A stretch of 64,000 nt of DNA, taken from NCBI GenBank assembly GCA_030446805.1, contig JAUJMO010000003.1:350982-414981 (forward strand), read 5' to 3'. The stretch comes from Caulobacteraceae bacterium (GTDB lineage Bacteria > Pseudomonadota > Alphaproteobacteria > Caulobacterales > Caulobacteraceae). The notes below the pieces were generated by a model. That model made no database searches, was not told the DNA's origin, and saw only the letters and a program-made list of their open reading frames with translations. Numbering within the stretch: the stretch's first letter is position 1; each line of letters starts with the position of its first letter. This document shows positions 27,052-35,256 of the stretch, piece after piece. Position numbers and translations under genes: made by a program.

Positions 27052-27231
27052 ATGAGCTTGCTCGAGACGGAGGACGCCGCCGCTTTGCGCGAGAAGGCCG
27101 AGGCGCTCCGCCGATCGCTCAGAGGAGTAGAGCAGACCGACTGGCCCCGTTGGCTTCGGGAGGCCGATCAGGTCACGCGGGAGATTTCGGAGCTGCTTCG
27201 GCGGGCGTGCGCGTTGGAGCATCAGCTTTAG
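27052..27231 (+). CDS. Small hypothetical protein with predicted coiled-coil helix
   Basis: 59 codons, ATG at 27052 and TAG at 27229-27231. The sequence is nearly all helix-forming (LETEDAAALREKAEALRRSL, then WLREADQVTREISELLRRA) with heptad-like Leu/Ala spacing. A purine-rich GAGG sits upstream but very close. It occupies the gap between the galactonate operon and the DUF6488 gene with no overlap. No family is recognised; it might be a chance frame, but codon use is GC3-rich like real genes here. Confidence 0.45.
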   Translation: MSLLETEDAAALREKAEALRRSLRGVEQTDWPRWLREADQVTREISELLRRACALEHQL

Positions 27232-27300
27232 GCGCCGGCTGCGCGGGCTTGCTCAGGAGGCACGGGGCGGGCCCCGCTGGACCCGCCCCGGTCGGTCGGG

Positions 27301-27684
27301 TCAGACCCCGGTGTGGTTGGCCGCCTTGTACTCGCCGGTCTCCGTGAAGACCACGTAGAGGTTCTTTTTGGCCCGAGCGCGCTCGCGATCATTGCGGAAG
27401 GTCACCACCCACTCGCGGGCGCCGTTCTTCTCGCGCCTCTCCGCCTTGAGCGGGGTGAGCGTGCGCCAGCTGGCTCCCACGATCTTGCGGTCGATCATTG
27501 TCCCCACCACGGTTTTGGCCTTGGCCTGGGCGGAAGCCGCCGTGAACACGGGACGGGGCCGTTCGGCCACGGGCGCCTGGAAGCGTACGCTGGCGTCGTG
27601 ACGGCCGTCCTCGCCCGGGGGGTGAGCCAGAACCGGCGTGGCGACCGCGGCGGCGAGCATCAGGCTGCAGATCAGGGTCTTCAT
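27301..27684 (-). CDS. Exported DUF6488-type small protein
   Basis: 127 aa with a signal peptide (MKTLICSLMLAAAVATPVLA, mature from HPPGEDGRHD). The rest is a small domain with VVGTMIDRKIVGASWRTL and REWVVTFRND, ending YVVFTETGEYKAANHTG, with a PepSY-like feel. The His-rich mature N-terminus could bind a metal. It is third in a minus-strand set with the membrane-anchor and HupE/UreJ proteins. I recall this trio together near metal-efflux genes in other alphaproteobacteria, so a metal-related role is an inference. A GGAGTC precedes the ATG. Confidence 0.65.
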   Translation of the reverse strand: MKTLICSLMLAAAVATPVLAHPPGEDGRHDASVRFQAPVAERPRPVFTAASAQAKAKTVVGTMIDRKIVGASWRTLTPLKAERREKNGAREWVVTFRNDRERARAKKNLYVVFTETGEYKAANHTGV

Positions 27685-27742
27685 GGTGACTCCTTGCGTG
27701 GGGTCCCGAGTACCGGGATGGGGCTGAACCGAGGATGAGCGC

Positions 27743-28387
27743 TCAGACGACGCGCTTGATCTCGGCGTAGTCGCCGCTCGTTCGCAGGGTGATGGTGACC
27801 GGCCCATCCGTCCGGTTGCGCCAGAACCAGCCGTGGTTGCCGGTGGCTGCGGCGACAAGGACCCCTTCGGCGCGGGTGTCCGACCCCTTGCCGTAGCCGT
27901 GATAGGAGGCGCCCGGCCAGTCGCCGTGCACGTCGAAGTTCACGCGGCCGCCGTCCGTCTCCCAGAGGTACTGAGCGCGTCCGCCTTCGCGCATCACAAG
28001 CTTGATCTCGGCGCCCTGGTTCGGAGCCAGCGTCAGGGTGGTGACGTGCGATTGAGGAACAGGCGCTCCCGTGGCGGAGGTCACGGGGGCGGCCGTGGAC
28101 GCCGTGGCGGGCGCAGTGGCCAGGGCCTCCGGCGCCAGCAGGTTCTCCGAGTCCGCCGCCCCTCCGCCTTCAGCTTGTTCGGCCTCGGCGGCGAGCGAGC
28201 GCTTCACCCGGCCCATCTCGGTCAGCCCGAGCACCTGTCCCACGCCGGTCGGGTCAACGGCGTATTCGGCGGGGAGCACCACGGTCGTGAGCAACACGCC
28301 GGCCACCAGCGCCGCGAGGCCGGTGGAGCGCAGCAGCTTGCCGCTCGAGGGCAGCTCGGAGACGTCGGGCTTGCCGGCGTTGTACAT
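27743..28387 (-). CDS. Membrane-anchored periplasmic protein of the HupE-linked cluster
   Basis: 214 aa: a short cytoplasmic N-terminus (MYNAGKPDVSELPSSGKL), one membrane segment (LAALVAGVLLTTVVLPAEYA, about residues 25-44), an Ala/Pro/Thr linker, then a beta-rich domain (LTLAPNQGAEIKLVMREG, YLWETDGGRVNFDVHGDWPG, GNHGWFWRNRTDGPVTITL). The Trp/His-containing C-terminal domain likely sits in the periplasm. It lies 14 bases downstream of the hupE/ureJ-like gene and 58 bases before the DUF6488 gene. Function unknown; annotated elsewhere as 'transmembrane anchor protein'. Confidence 0.7.
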   Translation of the reverse strand: MYNAGKPDVSELPSSGKLLRSTGLAALVAGVLLTTVVLPAEYAVDPTGVGQVLGLTEMGRVKRSLAAEAEQAEGGGAADSENLLAPEALATAPATASTAAPVTSATGAPVPQSHVTTLTLAPNQGAEIKLVMREGGRAQYLWETDGGRVNFDVHGDWPGASYHGYGKGSDTRAEGVLVAAATGNHGWFWRNRTDGPVTITLRTSGDYAEIKRVV

Positions 28388-28401
28388 GCGAAGATCTCCG
28401 G

Positions 28402-29118
28402 TCAGGCTACGACGTAGCCGACGAGTTGGTAGCCGGTCAGCACGAAGCCCAAGGTCATGAGGACCACGTTGGCGCTGTAGGCGTGACGCCAGAAACTCGA
28501 TGTCTTTCGCCAGAAGCTCATCAGGATGAGGATCGCTCCCAGAGCTAGGATCTGGCCGATCTCCACGCCCACGTTGAAGGCCACGAGGTTGCCGAACAGG
28601 CCTTCGGGCGAGAGCTCGAAATCCTGCAGCTTGGTGGCTAGGCCGAAACCGTGAAACAGGCCAAAGATCAGGGTCGCGGCCTTGGTGTTGGGCTGAACGC
28701 CGAACCAGCGCTGGTACGCGCCCATGTTGTCGAGCGCCTTGTAGGCTACCGACAGCCCGATGATCGCGTCCACCAGGTACGAGCTGACGCTGATGTTCGC
28801 GAGCACGCCCAGCAGCAGCGTGGTCGAGTGCCCGATAGCGAACATCGTCACATAGATGCTGACGTCCTTGAGCCGGTACAGGAAGAAGATCACGCCGAAG
28901 AGGAACAGCAGGTGGTCGTAGCCGGTGACCATGTGCTTGGCGCCGAGATAGACGAACGGCCCGACCAGGAGGCCTGAGCTTTCCTGAATGTAGCCCTTGT
29001 CGCCCTCGGCCACGCCGTGGGCGAACGCCGCCGTGAGCGCGCCGTCGATGAGCAGAAAGGCTGCAGCCAAGCTCAGCGAAAGCCAGGGGACCGTCTTGAA
29101 AGTGGGATGGGCTGGCAT
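28402..29118 (-). CDS. HupE/UreJ-family membrane protein (putative Ni/Co-related)
   Basis: 238 aa with about seven membrane segments. The HupE/UreJ_2 signature is visible: GAKHMVTGYDHLLFLFGVIFF (HxxxGxDHxLF), FAIGHSTTLL, and LFGLFHGFGLATKLQD (FGLxHGxG). Conserved His and Asp residues in the membrane suggest metal transport; HupE/UreJ proteins are linked to nickel or cobalt delivery. No urease or hydrogenase genes are near. The start at 29118 follows a conserved N-terminal membrane helix. Confidence 0.85.
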   Translation of the reverse strand: MPAHPTFKTVPWLSLSLAAAFLLIDGALTAAFAHGVAEGDKGYIQESSGLLVGPFVYLGAKHMVTGYDHLLFLFGVIFFLYRLKDVSIYVTMFAIGHSTTLLLGVLANISVSSYLVDAIIGLSVAYKALDNMGAYQRWFGVQPNTKAATLIFGLFHGFGLATKLQDFELSPEGLFGNLVAFNVGVEIGQILALGAILILMSFWRKTSSFWRHAYSANVVLMTLGFVLTGYQLVGYVVA

Positions 29119-29585
29119 GCGGTGGGAAGGCCTGGGTGTGAGATGTCGCCTGTTCAGACCCGGCGCCGGAGCGGGCCAGGACGGCTGGGGTCAGAGGTAG
29201 CGCAAGCAAGAACTTTGGTCACGCTGGGCCGGAAGCGGTCCAGAACAGCCCAAACCGCTGGATGCCCAAAGGTTCTGACCTGTCACAGCCCTAAAGCGCA
29301 GGCCGGGTCCGGCTGCGGCCGCCGGGTCCATCCACCGGTCGAGGGTGAGGCCCAAGCGCAGCGTGTCCCAACTGGAGCCGTCGTCCTGGAAGGCGTCGCG
29401 GCGGCGCTTCGTCGTTCGAAAGAGGGCGGCGCCGCCAAGGTCCCCGTCACGCCAGCGCTTCACTCGGAGGCCTGGCCCGTGCCGCTGCGACGCGCGTTTT
29501 CACGCTGAATTCACGCTGGGCCCACGGTGGGATGCGCCGCACCGCGTAGCGAAAGGCTCTCCACGGTCCAGGAGCCAAGGGCGCC
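29119..29585. other. Intergenic region between divergent HupE/UreJ and LuxR-type genes
   Basis: No credible gene is seen in about 470 bases. It must hold the promoters of both divergent units. No clear operator palindrome was found by eye. Confidence 0.5.
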
Positions 29586-30272
29586 ATGAGTGAGGCAGGA
29601 ACGCCAGGCGTGAGGTTGGGAGGGGAGTGGGGAGCCGCATGCGATCGGGTCCACGGGCCGCCGCCGCGGGGGCTGGCCGACCTAGGCTTTGAGGCGGCGA
29701 GCGAGGACGCGCTCGACACTGAGGCCCCGCTGCTCGCCGCGACACTGGAGGCGCTGTGTGTCCCGGCCTTTGTGTGCACACCCACGGGCGAGTTGCTCGC
29801 GTCCTCCGCCCAGGCGGTGCAACTGGTGACCGACAGTCGTCTGCGTCTGCGAGGTGGCCGGCTCTGGCTCATGGATCCCCTGGAGCAGCACGCCCTGCTG
29901 GCGGCGCTGTCGGCCGCTGCGGGACCAACCGCCGCCCGGCGCCTGTTGCTCGTCCGAACCGGCGATGCCGGCCGCTTTCTGCTCGAAGTCCTTCGCGCGC
30001 CTTCGATCGAGGCCGACGAGCCGAAGGCCCTCGTCATCGTCCACCTACCCCGGCGCGACCCTATCCGGCTCGCGGCCGTCGCTCGCGCCCTGTTCGGTCT
30101 CACGCCTGCGGAAGCTGCGGTGGCGGCGGACCTGGTCCGCGGACGAACGCCTCGGCGGATCGCAGAGCACGCAGGACTCTCAATCGAAACCGTGCGCTGC
30201 CACATCCGGCGCATCTACGACAAAGCCGAGGTGGGATCCGTCGTGGAGCTGCTGAGCCTGATTCCGGCCTGA
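29586..30272 (+). CDS. LuxR-type HTH transcriptional regulator
   Basis: 228 aa. The C-terminal 65 residues are a LuxR/GerE helix-turn-helix: FGLTPAEAAVAADLVRGRTP, RRIAEHAGLSIETVRCHIRR, IYDKAEVGSVVELLSL. The middle part (CVPAFVCTPTGELLASSAQA) resembles a PAS-like sensor but is not certain. No receiver Asp or autoinducer-domain pattern is recognised. It precedes the BTAD/TPR regulator on the same strand by about 420 bases, so control of that gene pair is plausible but unproven. The ATG at 29586 has no strong ribosome-binding site. Confidence 0.8.
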   Translation: MSEAGTPGVRLGGEWGAACDRVHGPPPRGLADLGFEAASEDALDTEAPLLAATLEALCVPAFVCTPTGELLASSAQAVQLVTDSRLRLRGGRLWLMDPLEQHALLAALSAAAGPTAARRLLLVRTGDAGRFLLEVLRAPSIEADEPKALVIVHLPRRDPIRLAAVARALFGLTPAEAAVAADLVRGRTPRRIAEHAGLSIETVRCHIRRIYDKAEVGSVVELLSLIPA

Positions 30273-30692
30273 CCCGCGCCTCCCGGGGAAGGCGCGGCCT
30301 GGACGTTCCATCCGGCGCCGACCCGTGTGCCGCAACGGTCGCCTCGGCCCGCCCCTCTCTTTGCGCGAGCCTGTCGCTGTCCGCAGCCCGGAGCGCGGGG
30401 TGTGCTGCGGGCCTTCGCGGGCATCGCCAGCGGCCTTCCTCGTCCGAGAGGGTGCGGACCTGTCGAGACCGACCACTCCGCGTTCAGGATCATTCGGTGG
30501 CGCGGAAGTTCGTCAGGAGCGCTCGAGCGCAAAGACCGGAATGCGATCGAGGTGCACCGGGCGCCTCCCCTACTTGCCCGGATCCACCCGCCGACCTGGG
30601 CAAGCTTTGCTGTAATTGACTCTCGGCGCTCCCCAGCGCACCTTCATCGGCCATCGCCGCCGTGAGGACGGCGGCGCGCAGGGGGGCGTCCG
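30273..30692. other. Intergenic region upstream of the BTAD/TPR regulator
   Basis: About 420 bases with only short, mutually overlapping frames and no recognised domain. Probably a leader and promoter region for the two-gene unit that follows. Confidence 0.5.
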
Positions 30693-32747
30693 TTGGATCT
30701 GGAGGCTGGCCGCCCGTGGGTCGCCACACCGTCAGGGGCGCTGGCCGACGCGCCTTTCCGTCTGCAGCTGTTCGGTCCCTTCCTGCTGGAGCAGGGCGGC
30801 GCGCCGGTCGAAGTCAAGGCGCGCTCCGCCAAGGCCCTGATCGGCTATCTTGCCCTTCAGCGCTCGGGCAGGGCGAGCCGTGACAAGCTCGCGGGGTTGC
30901 TCTGGAGCGACTTTCCGGACGTCCAGGCCCGCACCAACCTTCGCACCTGCCTGCACAACCTGCACAAGGTTGTCGGCCCGGATCTGGTGCAGGGTGATCG
31001 GCAGGATATTCGCCTCGACGTCTCCCGTGTGGAAGTCGACGCGCGCACGCTCGAGTCCGCCGCCGATGCGGAGGATCGACACCGCGCCGCCTTCGCCTGG
31101 GCTGGGGATATTCTCGACGGTCTCGGGCCCGTCAGCCCCGCCTTCGAACGATGGCTGATGCTGGAACGCGCCGCGCGTCGCGAGCAGGTGCAGCGAACCT
31201 TGGAGGCCGCACTCGCGGACGCTTTGGCCGGCGCCGACCGGGAGGCGGCGCTCAGGGCTGCGCAGCGCCTCTTGATCGTCGATCCCGCCCGGGAGGACAC
31301 CCACCGGACGGTGATGCGGCTCCAGTTCGAGCTCGGGCGGCGGACGCTTGCGTTGCGGCAGTATGAACTCTGCAGGGAAGCCCTAGCCGAGGCTTTTTCG
31401 GCCTCGCCCAGCGTGGAAACGGAGCAGCTCACCAACGCCATCCGGCGCGAGCGGCGCGAAGGGGAAGGCGCGCTACCAGTCGCCGCCCCGGCCGCCGCGG
31501 CGGCGACCTCGCCCGAGCGCACGTCCATCGCCGTTATGCCTTTCCGCGTGATCCGCGCGGATCGTGACGAAGACTATTTCGGCGAAAGCTTCGCCATGGA
31601 CATCACCGCAGCGCTCTCGCGCTGCCACTGGCTTTTGGTCCTGGCCCACAGCGCGGCCGCGCCCTACCGCGGTGGCGGCCTGACTGTTGTCGAAGCCGGT
31701 CGTGAGCTGGGCGTCCACTACATCCTCGACGGCACGGTGCGATGCACGCCGACCCAGCTGCGGGTATCGGCGGAGTTGCTGGAGACAGGCCGCGGTCGCA
31801 CCCTTTGGGCGGAGCACTTCCAGGCGTCGCGCAGCGAGCTTTTCGCCCTGCAGGACGAGATCACCGCCAAGATCGTAGGCCAACTCGACCCCATGTTGCT
31901 GGCGGCCGAATTCGAGCGGCTGGCGCGCCGCCAGGAGAGCCTCGGAGCCCATGAGTGCCTGATGCGGGCCCTCCCGCTGATCTTCCGCGTGACCCGGCCA
32001 GCGTTCGACGAGGCGCGCGAGTTGCTGGAGCGCGCCATCGCAGCCGACCCGGACTATGCTCTCCCTTATGCCTGGCTGGGCTTCTGGAACCTGGCCGCCT
32101 GCGGCCACGGCTGGACCGAAGACCGCGATCGCTGCATGTCCGAAGCTGAGCAACTGGCCGCCGCCGCGCTCGAACGCGATCCGAACGACGCACTGGCGCT
32201 GGCGATCGCCGGCCACATCGCCTCTTACCTACACCACGATTATGAGCGGGGGCGCGTTCAGATCGACCGCGCGCTGCAGATCAACCCGAACGCTCCCTTT
32301 GCGTGGGCCGTGAGCGCGGCCAATCGCTGCTACAGCGGCGAGCCGGATCGAGCCTTGGCGGAACTCGATCGCTATCAGCAGCTCTGTCCGCGCGACCCGT
32401 ACGCCGCCTTTTACACGCCCATCTTCGCCATCGCCCACGCGGTGGCGGGCCGCTACGAGGACGCTGTCCGCTGGGGACGGCAGGCGGTGCGCGGCCGCCA
32501 GAATTTCACCGCTGCCTGCAAGCCGCTGATCGCCAGCCTCGGCCACCTCGGGCGGCGAGACGAGGCAGGGGCCTACATCCGCCAACTGCTGGACCTGGAC
32601 CCGGAGTTCTGCATCGACACCTTCCGGCAGCGCTACCCGTTCAGGCGCGCGGAGGATCGCGATCGGTACATCGAGGGACTGCGACAGGCGGGTGTGCCCG
32701 AGCACCTGGAGCCCGGAGCCGCAGCAAGGGAAGCGCGCAATGTCTGA
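30693..32747 (+). CDS. BTAD-type transcriptional regulator with TolB-like and TPR domains
   Basis: 684 aa from a TTG preceded by a G-rich stretch. Domains in order: an OmpR/SARP-type winged helix (about residues 22-95; FRLQLFGPFLLEQGGAPVEV, AKALIGYLALQRSG, DKLAGLLWSDFPDVQARTNL); a bacterial transcriptional activation domain (about 100-250); an Ala/Pro linker; a TolB-N-like domain seen in adenylate-cyclase-linked proteins (about 275-415; TSIAVMPFRVIRADRDEDYF, GRELGVHYILDGTV); and TPR repeats to the end (ERAIAADPDYALPYAWLGFW, DRALQINPNAPFAWAVSAAN). It is a large signal-integrating activator. It overlaps the PAP2-fold gene by 8 bases, so the two are coupled. Confidence 0.85.
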   Translation: MDLEAGRPWVATPSGALADAPFRLQLFGPFLLEQGGAPVEVKARSAKALIGYLALQRSGRASRDKLAGLLWSDFPDVQARTNLRTCLHNLHKVVGPDLVQGDRQDIRLDVSRVEVDARTLESAADAEDRHRAAFAWAGDILDGLGPVSPAFERWLMLERAARREQVQRTLEAALADALAGADREAALRAAQRLLIVDPAREDTHRTVMRLQFELGRRTLALRQYELCREALAEAFSASPSVETEQLTNAIRRERREGEGALPVAAPAAAAATSPERTSIAVMPFRVIRADRDEDYFGESFAMDITAALSRCHWLLVLAHSAAAPYRGGGLTVVEAGRELGVHYILDGTVRCTPTQLRVSAELLETGRGRTLWAEHFQASRSELFALQDEITAKIVGQLDPMLLAAEFERLARRQESLGAHECLMRALPLIFRVTRPAFDEARELLERAIAADPDYALPYAWLGFWNLAACGHGWTEDRDRCMSEAEQLAAAALERDPNDALALAIAGHIASYLHHDYERGRVQIDRALQINPNAPFAWAVSAANRCYSGEPDRALAELDRYQQLCPRDPYAAFYTPIFAIAHAVAGRYEDAVRWGRQAVRGRQNFTAACKPLIASLGHLGRRDEAGAYIRQLLDLDPEFCIDTFRQRYPFRRAEDRDRYIEGLRQAGVPEHLEPGAAAREARNV

Positions 32748-33522
32748 TCCAGAGTTCCCGAAGGAGAATTGGTGGTCGTGGACCTATCCACAGCTTGGTC
32801 TCGTGCAGCTTCTCGAGAGGGCCGAGTGGCGCGCCATCGTCGTGCCGCCGCCGCCGCGGCCTCAATCCGCCGCCTCCGTATGGGAGAACGACCAGTTGCT
32901 GGCGATGCAGGCGAGCCGCACCCAAGATCAGCTTGACGAGATCCTGCACCAGGACACCAACAAGCCGTTCGACAAGTTCGGCGCCCTCGTGAACGCGACG
33001 GCGCAGAGCCATCCGCGCACCTTCGCCCTCATGCAGGCGATGATCCCGGTCGGGCTCGCCACCTCCATGGTCCACAAGGCGCACTTCAACCGCGCCCGGC
33101 CCACCCAGGTCGTCGCCGGCCTTGAGCATGTTCTCTCCGAGGTCCCCGGCCATCCTTCCTACCCGAGCGGACATGCGCAGCAGGCGCACATGGTCGCGGC
33201 CGCCATCGTGGAGGCGGCCCGTCCTCCCGCACCGGTGCGGCAGGCGCTTTTCGACTTCGCCTGGCGCATCGCCGTCAACCGGGAGATCGCCGGGGTGCAC
33301 TTCCGCAGCGACAGCATCGCTGGCCGCGATTTGGCGGCCGCCCTGCGGCCCTACCTGCGGGTCGTGTTCGCCGACGTGCTGGCCGATGCACAAGCGGAGT
33401 GGGCCTCGCACGTGTGGCCCGCGCCCGCGCCAGTTTCGGGCGCCACGACGAAAGGCCTAATGAGCAGCGGCTCGTCCCGCTGGACCGACGGGCCCGCGGG
33501 GTGGTCAGCGCACGACGGCTGA
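32740..33522 (+). CDS. PAP2/vanadium-haloperoxidase-fold phosphatase-like protein
   Basis: 260 aa. The acid phosphatase/haloperoxidase motifs are present: KAHFNRARPTQ (K-x6-RP type), HPSYPSGHAQQ (PSGH), and AVNREIAGVHFRSDSIAG (SR-x5-H-x3-D variant, with Asn-Arg replacing Ser-Arg). No signal peptide or membrane helix is evident, so it is likely soluble, closer to vanadium haloperoxidase-like proteins than to membrane PAP2. Substrate unknown. The start at 32740 overlaps the regulator's end by 8 bases; its own 3' end overlaps the AbgT gene's 3' end (convergent) by 18 bases. Confidence 0.75.
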   Translation: MSDPEFPKENWWSWTYPQLGLVQLLERAEWRAIVVPPPPRPQSAASVWENDQLLAMQASRTQDQLDEILHQDTNKPFDKFGALVNATAQSHPRTFALMQAMIPVGLATSMVHKAHFNRARPTQVVAGLEHVLSEVPGHPSYPSGHAQQAHMVAAAIVEAARPPAPVRQALFDFAWRIAVNREIAGVHFRSDSIAGRDLAAALRPYLRVVFADVLADAQAEWASHVWPAPAPVSGATTKGLMSSGSSRWTDGPAGWSAHDG

Positions 33523-34953
33523 GGCGCCGGGGCCGGGCGGGGCCCCCACCGCGGCCCAGACGCTTGTCAGGGCCAGGCCCACGCACAGAAAGGCGAGGCT
33601 GTAAGGCAGCATGGTCCGCAGCAGGCGGCCGGGCGGGAAGCCGGGCGACCACTTCCGGCAGACCCCGAGCACCACGCCGAAGTAGATGGTGGCCGGCGAC
33701 AGCGAGTTGAAAACGGAGTCGCCGACCCGGTAGGCCGCCGTGGTCATCTCCGGGCTGATCCCGGCCAGCAGCAAGGCCGGGACGAGCACCGGCGCCATGA
33801 CCGCCCACTTCGCGGATGCCGAGGGAACGACGAAGTCGAGCGCGGCGGCGATGAGCACCACGGCGCCGAGCAGCACCGCCGGCGGCAGCGGCGCCTGCTG
33901 CAGAGCACCGGCGGCCGCAACGGCTGTGATCTGCCCGAGGTTCGACCACGACAGCAGAGCCACGAAGTGGGCAGCCACAAAGACCAGGACCAGATAGGGC
34001 GCGAGATCGGCCATGGCCGCCGTCATCATCCGCAGCACGTCACCGGTGCGGCGAACCGAGCCGGTCACCACCCCGAACGCCGCGCCCGTGACCAGGAAAA
34101 CGGCGAACACGTACGCGACCAGCGAGGGGAAGAGCGGGGGCATGGCGTCGCCTGCCGCAGCGGAGAGCGGCCCGGGCGGCAGGCTCATCAGCCCCCACAA
34201 GGCGGTCACCGCCGCGGCGCCCGCTGCGGCGGCGAGCAGGCCGGCGCCCTCGCGCGGGGTCGCGGCCGCTGGCTCCACGTCGTCCTGCCGCCACGGCGAC
34301 TTCGCCTGAAGACGCGGCTCGACAAGACGGTCGGTCACCCACCACGCCGTCGGGGCGAAGACCGCCGCGGCGGCGAGCGTGAACCACCAGTTGGCCGCCA
34401 CCGTCACACGCGCCTGCGGATCGACCATCTGGGCGGCGCCTTGGGTGAGCCCGAGCAGGATGGCGTCCAGGCCGCCGGGAAACAGGTTGGCCACCTGGGC
34501 GCCACCCACGCTGGCGAAGGCGGCGGCCGCGCCGGCGACCGGGTGGCGGCCTGCCGCGGCGAAGGCTGCCGCGGCAAGCGGTGGAATGACCAGGTAGGCG
34601 GCATCGGCCATGTGATGCGCGGCCACCCCCACGAGAACAACGGCGGGGGTGAGGAGGGGCCTGGGCGCGCCGGCGACGCCGGTGCGGGCGATCGCGGCGA
34701 ACAGCCCCGCGCGTTCGGCCACGCCGGCCCCAAGCATGACGACGATGATGAAACCGAGGGGTGGGAAACTCGCCACCGTTGACGGCATGCCGACAAGGAG
34801 GCGGCGAACGTTGTCGGGGGACAGCAAGCTCACAGCGGCGATTCTCGTTCCGGCGTGGTCGCGGACTCCGAGCCCCGCGCCCTCCGCGATCACGCTGACG
34901 GCGACCGTGATCCCGATCAGCCATACGAAGATCATGATCGGCTCGGGAAGCAT
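33505..34953 (-). CDS. AbgT-family transporter (p-aminobenzoyl-glutamate type)
   Basis: 482 aa with about 11-13 hydrophobic segments. AbgT features: FPPLGFIIVVMLGAGVAERA, AHHMADAAYLVIPPLAAAAF, GGAQVANLFPGGLDAILLGL, and the C-terminal repeat with FVVPSASAKWAVMAPVLVP and SPEMTTAAYRVGDSVFNSLS. Family members import p-aminobenzoyl-glutamate or export sulfonamides by proton/sodium coupling. The start at 34953 (MLPEPIMIFV) removes a Gly/Arg-rich extension. No abgA/abgB hydrolase gene is nearby. Confidence 0.9.
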   Translation of the reverse strand: MLPEPIMIFVWLIGITVAVSVIAEGAGLGVRDHAGTRIAAVSLLSPDNVRRLLVGMPSTVASFPPLGFIIVVMLGAGVAERAGLFAAIARTGVAGAPRPLLTPAVVLVGVAAHHMADAAYLVIPPLAAAAFAAAGRHPVAGAAAAFASVGGAQVANLFPGGLDAILLGLTQGAAQMVDPQARVTVAANWWFTLAAAAVFAPTAWWVTDRLVEPRLQAKSPWRQDDVEPAAATPREGAGLLAAAAGAAAVTALWGLMSLPPGPLSAAAGDAMPPLFPSLVAYVFAVFLVTGAAFGVVTGSVRRTGDVLRMMTAAMADLAPYLVLVFVAAHFVALLSWSNLGQITAVAAAGALQQAPLPPAVLLGAVVLIAAALDFVVPSASAKWAVMAPVLVPALLLAGISPEMTTAAYRVGDSVFNSLSPATIYFGVVLGVCRKWSPGFPPGRLLRTMLPYSLAFLCVGLALTSVWAAVGAPPGPGASAVVR

Positions 34954-35256
34954 TCCCCTCGCCCCCCCGCCCCTGCCCCGCCCCTGTGTCAACCGTCGCG
35001 CCCCCGCCCCTCCTCAGGAGAGCGCGCCTCGCGTCCGGCGTCCAGCCTGAGCCAAACCGGGTCGCGCCGTCTCTTGTCTGGAAGTCCAAGGAGGCGCTGG
35101 CGCTGAGTTTCTCCGACGGGGTCTTGGTCGAGCCCAAACCGCTGATCGGCGGCCCGCCGCGGACTGATCGCGGGCGCCCCGAGCGGCTGACGGGCGTGGT
35201 CCAGGGAAACCCCCGCCCGCTCGCACGTTGGTGCTGGCGCGACCCGAGGACGCGCC
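34954..35256. other. Divergent intergenic region, no gene recognised
   Basis: About 300 bases between the AbgT start and the aldo/keto reductase start. Frames here are uninterrupted but show no motif; promoters for both genes are expected. Confidence 0.5.

Noticed and set aside
24285..27347. Plus-strand open frame of 1020 codons opposite the galactonate operon
   Set aside because: Antisense to dgoK and the dehydratase gene; no recognisable domain, His/Gly/Arg-rich as expected for a shadow.
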